Source of the DNA: Norana najaformis
Taxonomy: Eukaryota; Annelida; Clitellata; Crassiclitellata; Hormogastridae
Assembly: GCA_964023275.1 (NCBI GenBank)
Contig: OZ029914.1
Location: 31,565,351-31,629,350, forward strand
Length of the DNA stretch: 64,000 nt
Reading direction: 5' to 3'
In this document: piece by piece, positions 23,212 through 34,477 of the stretch
Position numbering within the stretch: position 1 is the stretch's first letter
How the letters are laid out: every line of letters starts with the position of its first letter
Translations under genes and position numbers: made by a program
Notes under the pieces: generated by a model
Seen by the model: only the letters and a program-made list of their open reading frames with translations
What the model was told of the DNA's origin: nothing
Database searches by the model: none

Positions 23212-26200
23212 GTAAGCAATGCATAAATTTTATTAGCCTTATTCTGCTGATCATGATCTTTGAAATAAGGTTAATAAATAATCATAGTTAGATAACATTT
23301 GTTAAATTACGATAGTAAATTACGATAGTTCCTAGAAACAGCCACGAATAGACAAGATATAGGCTAATTTATTTTTTTAAACTTTATTCCGCTGACTACA
23401 TGGTCAGTGGACTAAGGCTAATAATTCTCAGTTAAACTATAATAAGCTAGGTTATGAGTAGGTAGGGTAGAGTGGGGCAACAATGACACCCACTAGTAAA
23501 AAAGTACAAAAGTAACACGAACTACTTTTAAAATACCCATAATTTATGATGCGCGAAGGCAATGTATAGCTGGCAACTTATGGCATCTATGCATCACCCA
23601 AATACTTACATTCGCTGAAACGCTGCCTATTTTCTGAAATGACTATCAACTTGAAATTGGATTTTTTTAAATTATTGCTATTTTCACAGTGATCATGGGA
23701 CAATAAATCTGTAGGTGTTAATGAAGTGAAGCAAGGGCTACAACGCATATAACGACCAGTTATTATATGACATTTGTATGATAATTTGTTTATTATAAAT
23801 ACAACGTATTTGTCGCTGCAAACAACAATATAGATCCTTATTATGTTGACCTATGTAGCACATGACAGATGTAGACCTAAATGAGAAGCTGTTCGGGTTC
23901 TTTTTATGCAATCAATACATGCTAAAAAATAGGTTGCTGACTCGGGGAACTCGCAACTTAGAAATAGCTTATATTATCACAGTTTTGTTCAAATACTGAG
24001 CTTTATGAAAATGTGTTGCACATTCCCTTTTTCTCTCCAAAGATAACCCTAACTTTAAAAAATGATATTTGAAAATGAGTAGTTAACAAGATTAGCAACA
24101 ACACTGGTTAATGTCTGTTTCGTTATGCGTAAAAAGTCGAACAGTGTAGGCAAGGCTAGTTTCTCATTCGATTGAAATGATTGAAGTTTCTGAGTTATAA
24201 TTCAACTTCAGACTGATGCCTGATTGTCATTTTTCAGTGAGCGAGATTCAGCGTGATGGAAAGACTCGCTTTCCCAGATCTCCGGGTTTCCATTTCGGCC
24301 TCGATGAGGAGTCCACACGAAACCAAGAACAGGCGGAAGAAGAAGAGGTAGAGGTCAGAGATCAGGATATCGAAGTAGAGATCGCATGTCCCTCGCCTGG
24401 AACTAATTCCGTCTCAACGGAAGGCTCCGAATTCGAGTCAAAGCGCAGCTCTGTTCATTCAAGCGTGACCACGGATTCCGCTGATCGGACACAGTCGCCT
24501 GGATCAGAAGAAACGCAAGAGAATGAGTGGGTGATGGCCACTGCAAGTGAAGCGGCGCAAGACGAGAAACATCTGGAAGTTCCCCGATGGAAGGAAGATG
24601 AACAGGAAGAGAAGACGATGCGAAGTATTTCGCCTCTGACTCTCGACTTCGTAAGAGGTCAGTTATTAAATCACGTGTGTGTTTTTGAGTGTCTTGCATT
24701 ACTACTGAATTACACTTGTCCTGTTTAACTATACTGACTTTTTATTGTTTTTTGTGGCTTTAACACTTTTCACATCTACTATATCTCTCCAACTTGTTCT
24801 CGTGTTTTCACTGCGTTCGTAGCTTACTAAAGCTAGTCCTTGGTTCGTGTTAATAAGCTACGTAGCTTATTATAGCAAGTCAGGGTCTTAACACTCTCCA
24901 GACAGACCGATGAAAGCTCGTCAAATCATAGTCGGCGGATACGACAAAGCAGCTTTGTCTACAACGGTAAACTAAATGATGTACACTGGGGTTTCTTTTG
25001 AGACCAGTTTCAGACAGGTGCAGATGGACACAGATTTGACCAGTTAATGTGAAGGGTACCAGATGAGGACATGAGTGATTGGACCAGACCAGAAAGGACC
25101 ACATGCGAGCAAAATACCGATTAAAGAGGTTATGTTGTTGATGTCTATAGAGAGTCCAAAGTGCACCGATGCACACAAAGCTGTTGATATTCTGAAGACG
25201 AGATATCGCCTTGGTGAGTAGAAATTTCATATGTCTAACTGTTCATTCATTTATCGCGTTTCTAAAAACCTCTCAAAGCGCTATTTTCATAATGTTAGAA
25301 TTATATATAAAGTGTATTACACAACTTACGTAAAGGCGTCGCTAAGGGAGAAATGAACTCTCTTCACCGACGAGATGTACTTATGGCATGTTCGTTATAT
25401 TGATGTATGGTTGCATTTAACAAACTGAATTCTTATTCCTCCATATCCTGAATGTGATCAGTAAATTTCAACACATTACAATTCACGTGATTTTAATGTT
25501 CACTTAGTACCATGTCGTTTGAGACCGAGTTAAGACCCTGAATGTTGAGAGGCGACTTCCATCGATCTATCTTTTCGTCCACTGTTCGATCGATCGATCC
25601 TGCAGTTGATCATTCATTTATTTAGTGGTTGATCGATCTTTCTCTTTGTTTATCATTGATACATTGATCCATCAGTCATTCCATTCATACCCAGGTCCAT
25701 CAGCTCATGTGTCAACCATCCACCTACACGGTGATTAGCTACATTAGTTAAAGCTTACATCAAGGCGCCTCTCTGTGCGTGAGGATGCCGGTTCGCTTAC
25801 CGATAGTGGCATTTAAGACACTTCAATCTAGTGCTAGCGACGGTCCGTAGACAGGGTCTTTAAATTGCGTGGCGCCCATTCAAATGGGCTTCGGTGAAGG
25901 ATCTCACCCGATCAATTCATCGAAAAATGAGCAGGGTCGAGATCGTACGGTCGCGATAGAAAAAAGTGTACATTTACATTTAGGCTTTCTCCTGAAAAAC
26001 ATGTAAACTTACATTTACATTTACGGTGTCGAGAAAAAGGAACTACAAAATGATTTGCAATACTAGAAGTATATTTTTAAAATTGTTAATACACTAGAAA
26101 CATATCTAGTAAAGGAGTCAGGAGTATCCATTTGTTTTATTTATTCGTTTTTACGTACGAAAAGTCTCCCATTGGCTAAAATTCTTAGTATGATGTAAAA

Positions 26201-29200
26201 TTTAATAAAATCCTATCTTCTTCACTGAAACCCATTTTGGGCTAAAGTTATCGAAAATAATGACATAATAATATGACATCATTTAAAGGGACCGTTTATA
26301 GACTACAAAAATCAGTAGTAGTAAATAAGTAAAGAAAGAAAAGTTTTAGTTCAATTTAAACTACGTAAATTTTTGCTTAATAAGTTATTCGAGTTTGAGT
26401 AAAGGTTCCTGTTTTGGAAACAGTGTAATTATCGATCCAAGTATTTGTTGTCTTATTTTAGCCGATGTAACTGTACGCAAGAGCAACCTTACAAGTGAGT
26501 ATTGCATGTCTATTGTTTTCCGCCGGTCTTCTTGTTTGTCTGTGTGTTAGTCTGCCTGTATGTTTGACTTTCCCTCTACCTTTATCAATTAAATCCCCCT
26601 TCCTCCATACTCCTCTACGTCACGCTCTACTTATTGCTGTTTTCATTCGTATGAAATCATTTTTTTAATCTCTACTTCTTCCCAGTGCTGTCTTGCCTGT
26701 ATACAAGGAATCTTTCGTTTATTCAATAGACACAGCTTTCTACTGTAGTGATAGCAAAAAATAATCCAAGACATTCTATAGTTCCAACTGTAATAATGTT
26801 CACGGTATCAGTCGATGTTTGCAGCTAATAAGCAGAGTAATGGGCAAACCAGATGGCAAAGTAAGTCCGTCAAAAGGCAAGAAGGAAATCCAAGAGGACG
26901 TAGAAACAGTCTATGGAGGAAACGAATCACTTTTACTACACCTTTAAGTGTCTGCTTCTATTTATTTTGTCTTTCTACATGTCGCTGTCGTTTTCTCAGT
27001 CTCTCCCTCTGTATCCAGGTCGGTTAGTGTCGCTGTCACTGTTGATCTAATGATGTGACAGTATGTAAACCCAAGTCTGTCTTTCTTTGTCTCACTTCCT
27101 TCGTCTGTTCATGTTTCCACCTGTATTTGACAACAGGTAAAGGTGCTATATGCTTACCGGTGTCTTAATGTTTATAGGAATGACAGGAAAATCCTCAGAG
27201 TTCTGGGAATATGTTCCAGGTAACATGTACTGCTGCTACATAATGTGTGCATAACTTACAGACCATCTTGTACCTATGTACACGTAATCACATACATATA
27301 CATAAATACATACATACATACATATATACATACATACATACTGTACATACATACATACATACATAGACATATACACACATACATACATATATACGCACAT
27401 GCATTTATACATACACCGTATGTATATATATTTCTATATGTCCATGCATACATTGTTATTGTTTACATACCGTACACACTTTGTATGTATGTGTATATGT
27501 ATGCATGTACAGTAAGTATGCGTATATGTATGTATATACGTATGAATGTATATATGTATATATAAACTCGCAGAAAGAAAGGTCGAAGAGGTGCACGTAT
27601 ATATTGAGGTTATATGTATTACATCATGACGGAGCCAGATATAGGCTTATTGTAATTATTTTTTCCCCTTCTTCCGGTGATTATATAATCAGTGGATTGC
27701 ATGACAAATGTCTGATTGTCTGCTCTGACAATCAAACATTTAGTTATGCGGTTACAGCTGCTAATGCTGATCACGTTGGTGACGTTGCTGATGGGGGTTG
27801 GTGTTTAGCAGACCGTAGACGATTACGTCCTCATTATATTCTCCTTTCATGCCTACCCAAGAACCATTCATGCATGACAGTACAAAAACACAAGAAACGC
27901 ACTTATTTAGGTTGAAACGCATTTAGTCAGTCAGTCGGACGAAAGACAGACAGACAAACAGAGTGACAGACAGACAGACAGACAGACTGACAGACAAGCA
28001 TATACCAAAATACATAAACATCTAAAACTACATTCAGGCATATTGATGGGCATAGTACTGGATGAGTAATGATATTAACTTTTTAGTTTAAGTACTTGCA
28101 GTTAATGCTGTCATGGTAAGGACAGAGCGGCAGAGGCCATTGATATATTCAGGCCATTTCCTCTGTTACTCATACATGCTTCCTGTTCTTGTCTTCACAT
28201 CTATTCAAACCTTTTGAACCCACACTAGACGACATTAATTCAGCGATAGATAGGTACAGCCACTTGAACGGTTTCTGTTTGTCTCACAGTCTCTCGTTTA
28301 TATGAACGACCTCAGTACGAATATTTTGGATCAAAACAGCTGAAAGGTAATTCACATTATTTCCATTAACTTACTAATCTATTCATCCATCCATGCTTTC
28401 ATTCATTCATTTAGTTGTCTTTTATAATTATTTCTTCAGAAGTGTTAGCGACTTCATTTTCTCAGCCAAACACCACTCACCGTAGCCATCTAGTCTGACT
28501 CCCTGCTTGCCCGACTCTTGGATCTTGACCTGGAACGGAACCCTTCCTGCCTATCGATTTTGTTTTGACTGAGCACCTGTGAAGTAGCTTGTTCCCGCCA
28601 CTTAGCTTTTGTTGGACTCAGTAGAAATATTGAGTTTACGATTACGATGATGTAGAGGCAGGTTCTTTCTCTAACAACCATCTAGCTTTTCATCGATTGT
28701 ACTTCGGATTCACTTGTAGGCTTATACATCAACTAGATCACTCAAGGGCATTCGTTAATTCAGTGCATCTGGCAGTTTTAAATATCGAAGACGTGAGAAC
28801 AATTAAATGTATTGGCATCAGCCTACAAACTACAGTTGAATTGTTCTAATAAATGTCATTTAATTGTTGTTATCGTTGTTTTAAATTACATCGCATTCTC
28901 CGTTATTGTATGTGTAAATGTTTCTAACAGGCATTTGTCGGGAAATTGAGACGAGGAACAGGCAACTGAGCATCATCCTCAGCAAGATCCTGGCTGAAGA
29001 TGAGAGAGTCAGACGTGAGGAGGAAGAAGCAATGGCAGCAGCAGCCAAGCGCTTCCCTGCCACATTAGCCGTACCAGTGCTGGATTTCTTTTCCACTTCT
29101 TCGTCTCCTTCATGTGCCTCCTCCAATCTCGAAACGGGGCCGGCAGTCTTGAAGGGCGACGCTGCTAAGAAATCCGACGACAAGGACGGAGCAGACGGAG

Positions 29201-29307
29201 GAACCGGAGATGCGCAGCCGACCAAGAAGAAACGCCACTCCATGCTGCGTCGGGCCATCAACGGGCTGCGGAAAAGCTTCTCGAAGAGGCCCAGCTCGCG
29301 GGTTTAG
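23058..29307 (+). CDS. Unrecognised six-exon gene, predicted 360-aa acidic protein with helical segment and basic C-terminus
   Basis: Joined exons are 23058-23211, 24238-24657, 26462-26494, 27178-27219, 28290-28346 and 28931-29307 (1083 nt, 360 residues plus stop). Every junction is GT-AG and every intron is phase 1, so the four internal exons (420, 33, 42, 57 nt) are multiples of three and the frame stays open throughout. The ATG at 23058 is chosen because an in-frame TGA lies 36 bases upstream (23022); an acceptor-like AG at 23056 suggests an upstream 5' UTR exon. Residues 53-190 are acidic and Ser/Glu-rich, likely disordered. Residues about 237-277 form a charged helix (EDERVRREEEEAMAAAAKRF), possibly coiled coil. 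Residues about 334-360 are strongly basic and end S-S-R-V, which fits a class-I PDZ ligand. No signal peptide or membrane segment is visible. I do not recognise the family. The exon joins are inferred from splice signals and phase. Confidence 0.72.
24238..24657 (+). CDS. Exon 2 of the 360-aa gene (acidic region)
   Basis: The acceptor is TTTTTCAG ending at 24237. The exon opens with TG, which completes an ATG codon with the last base of exon 1. It codes for residues 52-191, rich in Glu, Ser and Asp. Two donors are possible: GTAAGA at 24651 (phase 0) and GTCAGT at 24658 (phase 1). The phase 1 site is preferred because a phase 0 join to exon 3 gives an immediate TAA. Confidence 0.75.
25740..26030 (+). 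mobile_element. SINE-like family D in intron 2 of the 360-aa gene
   Basis: GGATGCCGGTTCGCTTACCG is B-box-like. The body has CGGTGAAGGATCTCACCCGA and the end has GGTCGCGATAGAAAAAAGTG followed by (TTTACA)n. Partial copies are at 33310-33350 (GGTGAAAGATCTCACCCGAG) and 33880-34060 (GGTCGCTATAGAAAAACGTG). Confidence 0.5.
26462..26494 (+). CDS. 33-nt microexon 3 of the 360-aa gene
   Basis: It is bounded by TTATTTTAG and A|GTGAGT. It is 33 nt, phase 1 to phase 1, and codes for DVTVRKSNLT plus split codons. It is too short for ORF detection; the support is two strong splice sites and exact phase agreement with both neighbours. A microexon of this kind could be skipped without a frameshift. Confidence 0.6.
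27178..27219 (+). CDS. 42-nt microexon 4 of the 360-aa gene
   Basis: It is bounded by TGTTTATAG and CAG|GTAACA. It is 42 nt, phase 1 to phase 1, and codes for MTGKSSEFWEYVP plus split codons. It contains the only Trp-Glu-Tyr cluster in the protein, so it may be part of a folded patch. It too could be skipped in frame. Confidence 0.6.
27285..27560 (+). repeat. Inverted microsatellite pair, (CATA)n then (GTAT)n, in intron 4 of the 360-aa gene
   Basis: 27285-27410 is CATA-rich and 27480-27560 is GTAT-rich, so the two arms are complementary and can pair in RNA or DNA. Confidence 0.85.
27930..28000 (+). repeat. (CAGA)n microsatellite
   Basis: GACAGACAGACAGACAGACA with variants, in intron 4. Confidence 0.85.
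28290..28346 (+). CDS. 57-nt exon 5 of the 360-aa gene
   Basis: It is bounded by GTTTGTCTCACAG and AAAG|GTAATT. It is 57 nt, phase 1 to phase 1, and codes for SRLYERPQYEYFGSKQLK, a Tyr-rich segment. It follows a 1.07-kb intron that holds a large inverted microsatellite. Confidence 0.65.
28466..28650 (+). mobile_element. LINE family A 3' copy inside intron 5 of the 360-aa gene
   Basis: It starts in the last ORF2 codons (CACCACTCACCGTAGCC), then has the CCTATCGATTTTGTTTTGAC core and a diverged AGTTTACGATTACGATGA tail. It is more diverged than the copy at 45028. Confidence 0.75.
28931..29307 (+). CDS. Terminal exon 6 of the 360-aa gene
   Basis: The acceptor is TTTCTAACAG ending at 28930. The exon codes for residues 237-360 and stops at TAG 29305-29307. 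The GC and CpG content is higher than in the flanks, as expected for a constrained exon. It holds the charged helix, a Ser-rich linker, a Lys/Asp/Gly-rich stretch, and the basic tail with RHSMLRRAINGLRKSFSKRP followed by the terminal SSRV. A retroposon-like 3' end lies in the downstream sequence near 29431. No AATAAA was seen close to the stop. Confidence 0.78.
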
Positions 29308-32220
29308 GGCAAGGGTTAGGGCGTGTCGTGAATTGAGAGGGCAGGGGGAGGGATCGACCTCCAAACAGGCAGCAAGATACTATCGCCGATTAGGCTGACG
29401 TCGGCCCATTCGTAGGAGGAAATCCAAATGTGGCGCTATATAAATTGTCTGATTAGAAAACTGCCTTATGTCAGAACAAGTCCCAAACAGCCGCCTTTTA
29501 TCAAGGACTTTCCTAGGACAACGCAGCCTGCCTCTTGAGGCTTTAACGTAGACCTGTCTAAGCAAGAAAGGTAGTCTAAAATCATGCAGCATTCGCAGAT
29601 ACGCATATACATATATATGTATATATACGAATGTATATGTGTAGTTTTGCGGTGTTTCTGTCACGGTTTTAGACTAGCTTTTCAAGATGTCGCTGTTTTT
29701 GGCATTTCCCTTGTCTGTCGGCCTCTATTTTCAAGGGTCTCCAGCTCCGTCTTCCCTCTGTTCACACCTCCAACCATCAAATATTCTTAGATCAAAGCTT
29801 CTGAATTAATTCGACCTACTTCAGTTGTCATCTCAATCCTATCGACCTCGTCTGTTTTGTAGGCCAGAGAACCACTAGGCCTACCTATGCTAACCTATGC
29901 TAACATTTTAACTGCGCCGTCCATCGCATAGTGCTTTAAAGTGCTTTGATTCGGCTCTATGCTATAATAATTCTGATGACAAGGCTTTGATTTCGGCCTT
30001 AAATAATCAGGATTCTCAGATACTTACTATGTAACTTTAAAATTAACTCTGCCTTTTATCACGGCTTCGTCTGTTTTCTGTAATTTAGATTTACTGATAA
30101 ACTTATTCTGTCATTTTAATTGGAAGTCTAACAACCTAAATATCTACCAAAGTTCGACTTTTTCGATTGAATTAGACAAATACAATACTAACAACGATTT
30201 CCTAAACAAACTTGAAACTTTGTTATTGTAGTTTGCTCTTTAAAAATCTGTAAACCTCATAAATCTCGTCGATATAATTGCTCTTTGCTGTGAACATATT
30301 ATGTTGTCGCTGTGCCTATATTGCAGTCTATCGCGTGAGTTATCCATATTTCAACTCCGGAATTTCCGTCCAGTGCAGACGTCTGCAACGGTTGTCATGG
30401 AAATTATTAATTCTTTGTCTTGGGATGATGTGAGATTACGCAACTGAACACTGATAATAATGACGTCAATCTGACGTATATTATCACCCAATCTTACTGG
30501 ACCAAATGTCTGAAATGTTCATTCGTTATAATTAGTTATTTGTTGAAATTTTGTATTTATTACTGAATGTTTTTATCGTCATTTTGATCTGTTGTTTAAT
30601 TCGCGTAACGTCTTTTGCATGTATGCTAGTTTAATTTTTTCTGTCTCCCTTTTCCACAATTTAAATGAATTTTAAATCAAGCGGCCTAAGCATGACAATT
30701 CTGTTGGTGGCTGACTGATCGTGAACAACCGACAAACATAGTTATTAGGACAATGCATCGTCGGTTTTGGAAAGTCGGAAGTAATTTTCTGGTTGCTATG
30801 GTTTTCGCATTTCGAATCGGCTTCCTCAGTGGCTTCATTCATGTATCAGGCAAAAGAACTGCACTTCTACAGCAGGAAGTGCGAAGAATAGGCTAAGCAA
30901 GCTTTTACTTTTGTCAAAGCAATGCATCGTGTAACCAAATAATAAAAATAAATAATATAATATAAATAAATAATTAATTTTATACGCATGTATGTTGAAA
31001 AGGTGCCAGCACTGACAGAAATTCATTTCAGTGATGTTCGTATAACAAGCTTTTGACGACAATTTTTGCACTTAAATTTGCCATTTTTCATTTCGCTGAA
31101 TTTCTTGCACTTTTTAAGATATTTTACTCTTTCGGACGCATTTCCGCACAGCATCAAATGCTGGATATTCTTTATTATTTTAGCATCAATGATAATGCTG
31201 TCTAAACGTAACGAACTAATTTCGAACAGCGGCATATTGCACTCATAGGTGTGCGCTTACGTATTGTATCTAGCTAGCGTAAGATGTTAAAAAGCTAACG
31301 TAAGATGATAAAAGTGTAGTAGGTCTGCACAGCTTTTATTAGTGCACGAATATGTGCAACATGTGTTGCTTTTGCTTTCGTTGTTCTGTTTACATGAAGG
31401 AAGCTTATATGTGGCGGGGAAGCGAAGAATCAACCAACTGATGTTAACCGCCATTTAACCGCCAACATTTTCTCCCTAGTCTGTATTGCAGTTATTTTGT
31501 GCAAAAGCAACGATCTGAATAGGCTATATTTTTGGGGTGCGCTCGGAGACCTGAGTCAGCGCTGTCGAATTCAAAGTGCAGTTAACTACGTGTAAACACA
31601 CAAAATTGAATGCCAACGAGAAAAGTTGGGGCTAAGAAAGTGACTGCTTCGGCTGTGTCCTTTTGAGAGCATGTATAAAGTATTCTCGGACAAGTGCTTG
31701 TGTAGTGACCGCAGAGCGGGATAATTGGTCTCGTATTTCGGGTGTATATGTCTCTGAGTTATGGCGTTACTGTTCGGGCGAACTTACTCTTGCAGTTGAC
31801 GTTGTCATTTGATCTTAAAATTGCACTCTAAGTTGCTTTATTTTCCTGCACAGTATGCATTTCATGGCTGAACAGCCAGCTTTGTGTAGGTTCTACTGAC
31901 ATTTTGGTCCATACAAACTATTGGACCAATGTAGTACGTTCGATACTGAATAGGCCCCTACTGCCTTTTAGGCCTACGTAAAGTACAGCCTCTAGCAAAC
32001 ATTTCATATTATGCGTATATAGTGTAATCAATTACATTACGCCTGTTTGGTTTTTACATTTAAAGAATATAAGTCGTATTTTCTATGGTCGGTGAAGAAT
32101 AATCCAATATATCTGATATTTTATGCTTTTCAGTAGTGTATGTTTGCTTAAATAAAATAAATGGTTACATTTCTTGCTTACAAGCGTCATTTATATTACT
32201 GGAATTCGCGGCAGGGCGTA
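29308..32220. other. 3' UTR and intergenic DNA after the 360-aa gene
   Basis: A retroposon-like end GTGGCGCTATATAAATTGTC lies at 29430. The rest is AT-rich. The minus-strand frame 31235-31023 is Lys/Cys-rich but short and unsupported. Confidence 0.5.
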
Positions 32221-32224
32221 TTAT

Positions 32225-32374
32225 AGAGTAGTAGTAGGCTAGTAGTAGTCGTAATAGTATTGGTAGTAATGGTAGTGGTAGGTATGGTAGTGGCAGTAGT
32301 ATTAGTGGTAGTAATACTGATACTACTACTACTAATACCACTACTTCTAGTACCACAACTACCACTATTACTAC

Positions 32375-32462
<88 letters not shown>

Positions 32463-32482
32463 AGGCAGAAGAAGAAGAAGCT
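32225..32482 (+). repeat. Compound (GTA)n-(TAC)n-(ATT)n-(AAG)n microsatellite ending at a retroposon tail
   Basis: GTA-rich 32225-32315, ACT/TAC 32316-32375, (ATT)n 32377-32432, (AAG)n 32433-32480. It then meets CTTTTATAGCGCCGG, a minus-strand retroposon end. The (GTA) and (TAC) blocks are inverted relative to each other. Confidence 0.9.
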
Positions 32483-32761
32483 TTTATAGCGCCGGTGAAT
32501 AATGCACAAGATAACAACCGATGGCGCACCAAATTCAAGTCGCAGTCATTCATAAACGATCCCAGTTTGTTGCCAGAAATGAGAGAAGCAGCCATGACCT
32601 CAAATGACCTTGGTGCAGAAATAAGCAAAGTGAACCTCTAAAGTGGTAGATACGACCTAAAAGAAAAACAAGCCCCAACCTTTTCCACTGCACTGTGGCT
32701 AATTCAGCACAGAAAAGGTCGGGGGAATGAGATCGGAAATTAATTCAGATGCATCACTAGG

Positions 32762-33289
32762 TTGAAGCTTGCTTGCATTAAGAGCAAGTATATGCAAGGA
32801 AAGCTCATAAAGAAAATTATGTTACCGACAAAAGAGAGTTTAACTATGGCTATGGCATCTGCTAAACCCGAAATTACGACAATGTCAGAAAGACCCATTT
32901 ATTCCAACTTAATTAGATCCACGTATTTCTCCAAATGCATCCGTGATATCACAACAGGTAGCAGCTTTTCGTCCAACGCCATCTTCAAAGCCCATCACTA
33001 TTGTTCGAAAGAGCAGTTTTCCTGAGAGGATGCACTCAACAGCCACTGGAAAACATTCGTCTGACATTGACATTCCACCTGCGAATGTTGTGAAACTCAG
33101 CAACCTGATCCTTCATGAGTCAAACTTCAAGCAGAAACCCACTATCCGAGGACCAACACAGAAAGATTATGCTGTCTTTCGATGTTAGCAAAAAAAGGAC
33201 CAAGACCACAATGGCCCTCCAGCTGTATCACCTTGGCGCCTCTGACGCATCTCTTCGGCCAGTCTGTGGCGACATTCCTTCGTTAACAG
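32762..33289 (+). other. Possible degenerate or unresolved coding stretch
   Basis: Three overlapping plus-strand frames are each open for 80-90 codons (KIMLPTKESLTMAMASAKPE; then SKPITIVRKSSFPERMHSTA; then MALQLYHLGASDASLRPVCG). The last ends at a good donor ACAG|GTAGGT (33290). No family is recognised. It may be a frameshifted transposon gene, part of an exon, or chance. Confidence 0.25.
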
Positions 33290-33879
33290 GTAGGTTTTTT
33301 AATCAAACGGGCATCGATGGTGAAAGATCTCACCCGAGACAGCCACACCTCATTGCCCTACCCCCATGTCACCAATATTAAATTCCGCAGCTGGCCATCA
33401 GAAGATTTGAACAATTTCTCATCATGCATTAGAATTCACTCGGAACTGGAATTAATAAGGCCAACTAATTACATCATAAGGCCAGACTACTCGCCCTTCC
33501 AGTTTGGTATACAACACAACGCACCGTAGTCGTTAGCTTGTCCAAACTACTTATTATTAAAATTATTACTAAATAGATTATTATTAAATAGTAACTTCCA
33601 TGGCGCCGGTGTCTAAAGACAATGAGCCGATGGTGTATTCAATGTTCCCTCTAATTTTGTCGCCATGCGCGCACTGGTCTATGCCCCGTGGGCGGAAACA
33701 TTTGGACCTGAGCTCTGAGCCGTGCAAAATTGCACATCTATTACGCCTCAACGAAAAGGCTATAAAATCGCGTTGTATAAAAAGAAAAACACGAAGGACT
33801 AAGTAAACTTCTATCAGATTGTCTCTCTCGTTTGTGTTTATGCGATTGTTAACTAGCGTAGGCCTATATGCGATCCAGG

Positions 33880-34062
33880 TTGATTGTTTGACTAGACGTG
33901 GCTTATTTCAGAGATTTGAATCTCGGGCTAGTACGGTCCGTGCGCGGGGACCTTAAATGGCGTGTAGCGGTGGTGTAGGATATGACCCGTGCGCGGGTGG
34001 AGGCCATATGGTCGCTATAGAAAAACGTGTCCAATTTACAATTTTTTACAATTTAAAAATAA
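33880..34062 (+). mobile_element. SINE-like family D copy
   Basis: GTACGGTCCGTGCGCGGGGA and later GGTCGCTATAGAAAAACGTG followed by CCAATTTACAATTTTTTACA resemble the 3' half of 25740-26030. Confidence 0.5.
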
Positions 34063-34477
34063 AAGCAGTCTTTATTCTTATTATATAGGCCAGGTGGTTA
34101 ATCTTAAGCCGATCACGCATTTTGCCTTCGTTGCATTCATAAGACTAAAGCCGCGCTCTTACTACACAACAGATGCCTGGAAGGTGGCACATACATCAGC
34201 CACCTGTTCTAACTCATTGAGTTCTTTATTCTTCTGCAGGATGTAGGACGCTATATTGTCGAATATCTTGATTATTCCTGCCTTACATTTCTCGATCGCA
34301 ATATATGTACAATTATGATACTGTTTGCAAGTCGGCATCCTATATTCATCGTTAATTTTATCAAGTAGCTTAGCATAGCTACTTCAGTACTAATCTAAAT
34401 AACAGGGTTCTCGGTTTGACCAGCGTAATAGCTCTGCGTTTGCCAATGCCAATAACTGAAGCATCTTCCTTCCAAGC

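Noticed and set aside
24403-24699. 98-codon minus-strand frame
   Set aside because: It is the shadow of exon 2 of the plus-strand gene.
27481-27915. 144-codon plus-strand frame
   Set aside because: The first third is a microsatellite and the rest lies inside an intron with no splice support.
31023-31235. 70-codon Lys/Cys-rich minus-strand frame
   Set aside because: It is short, with no ATG context, no splice signals and no family pattern; a zinc-binding role would be guesswork.
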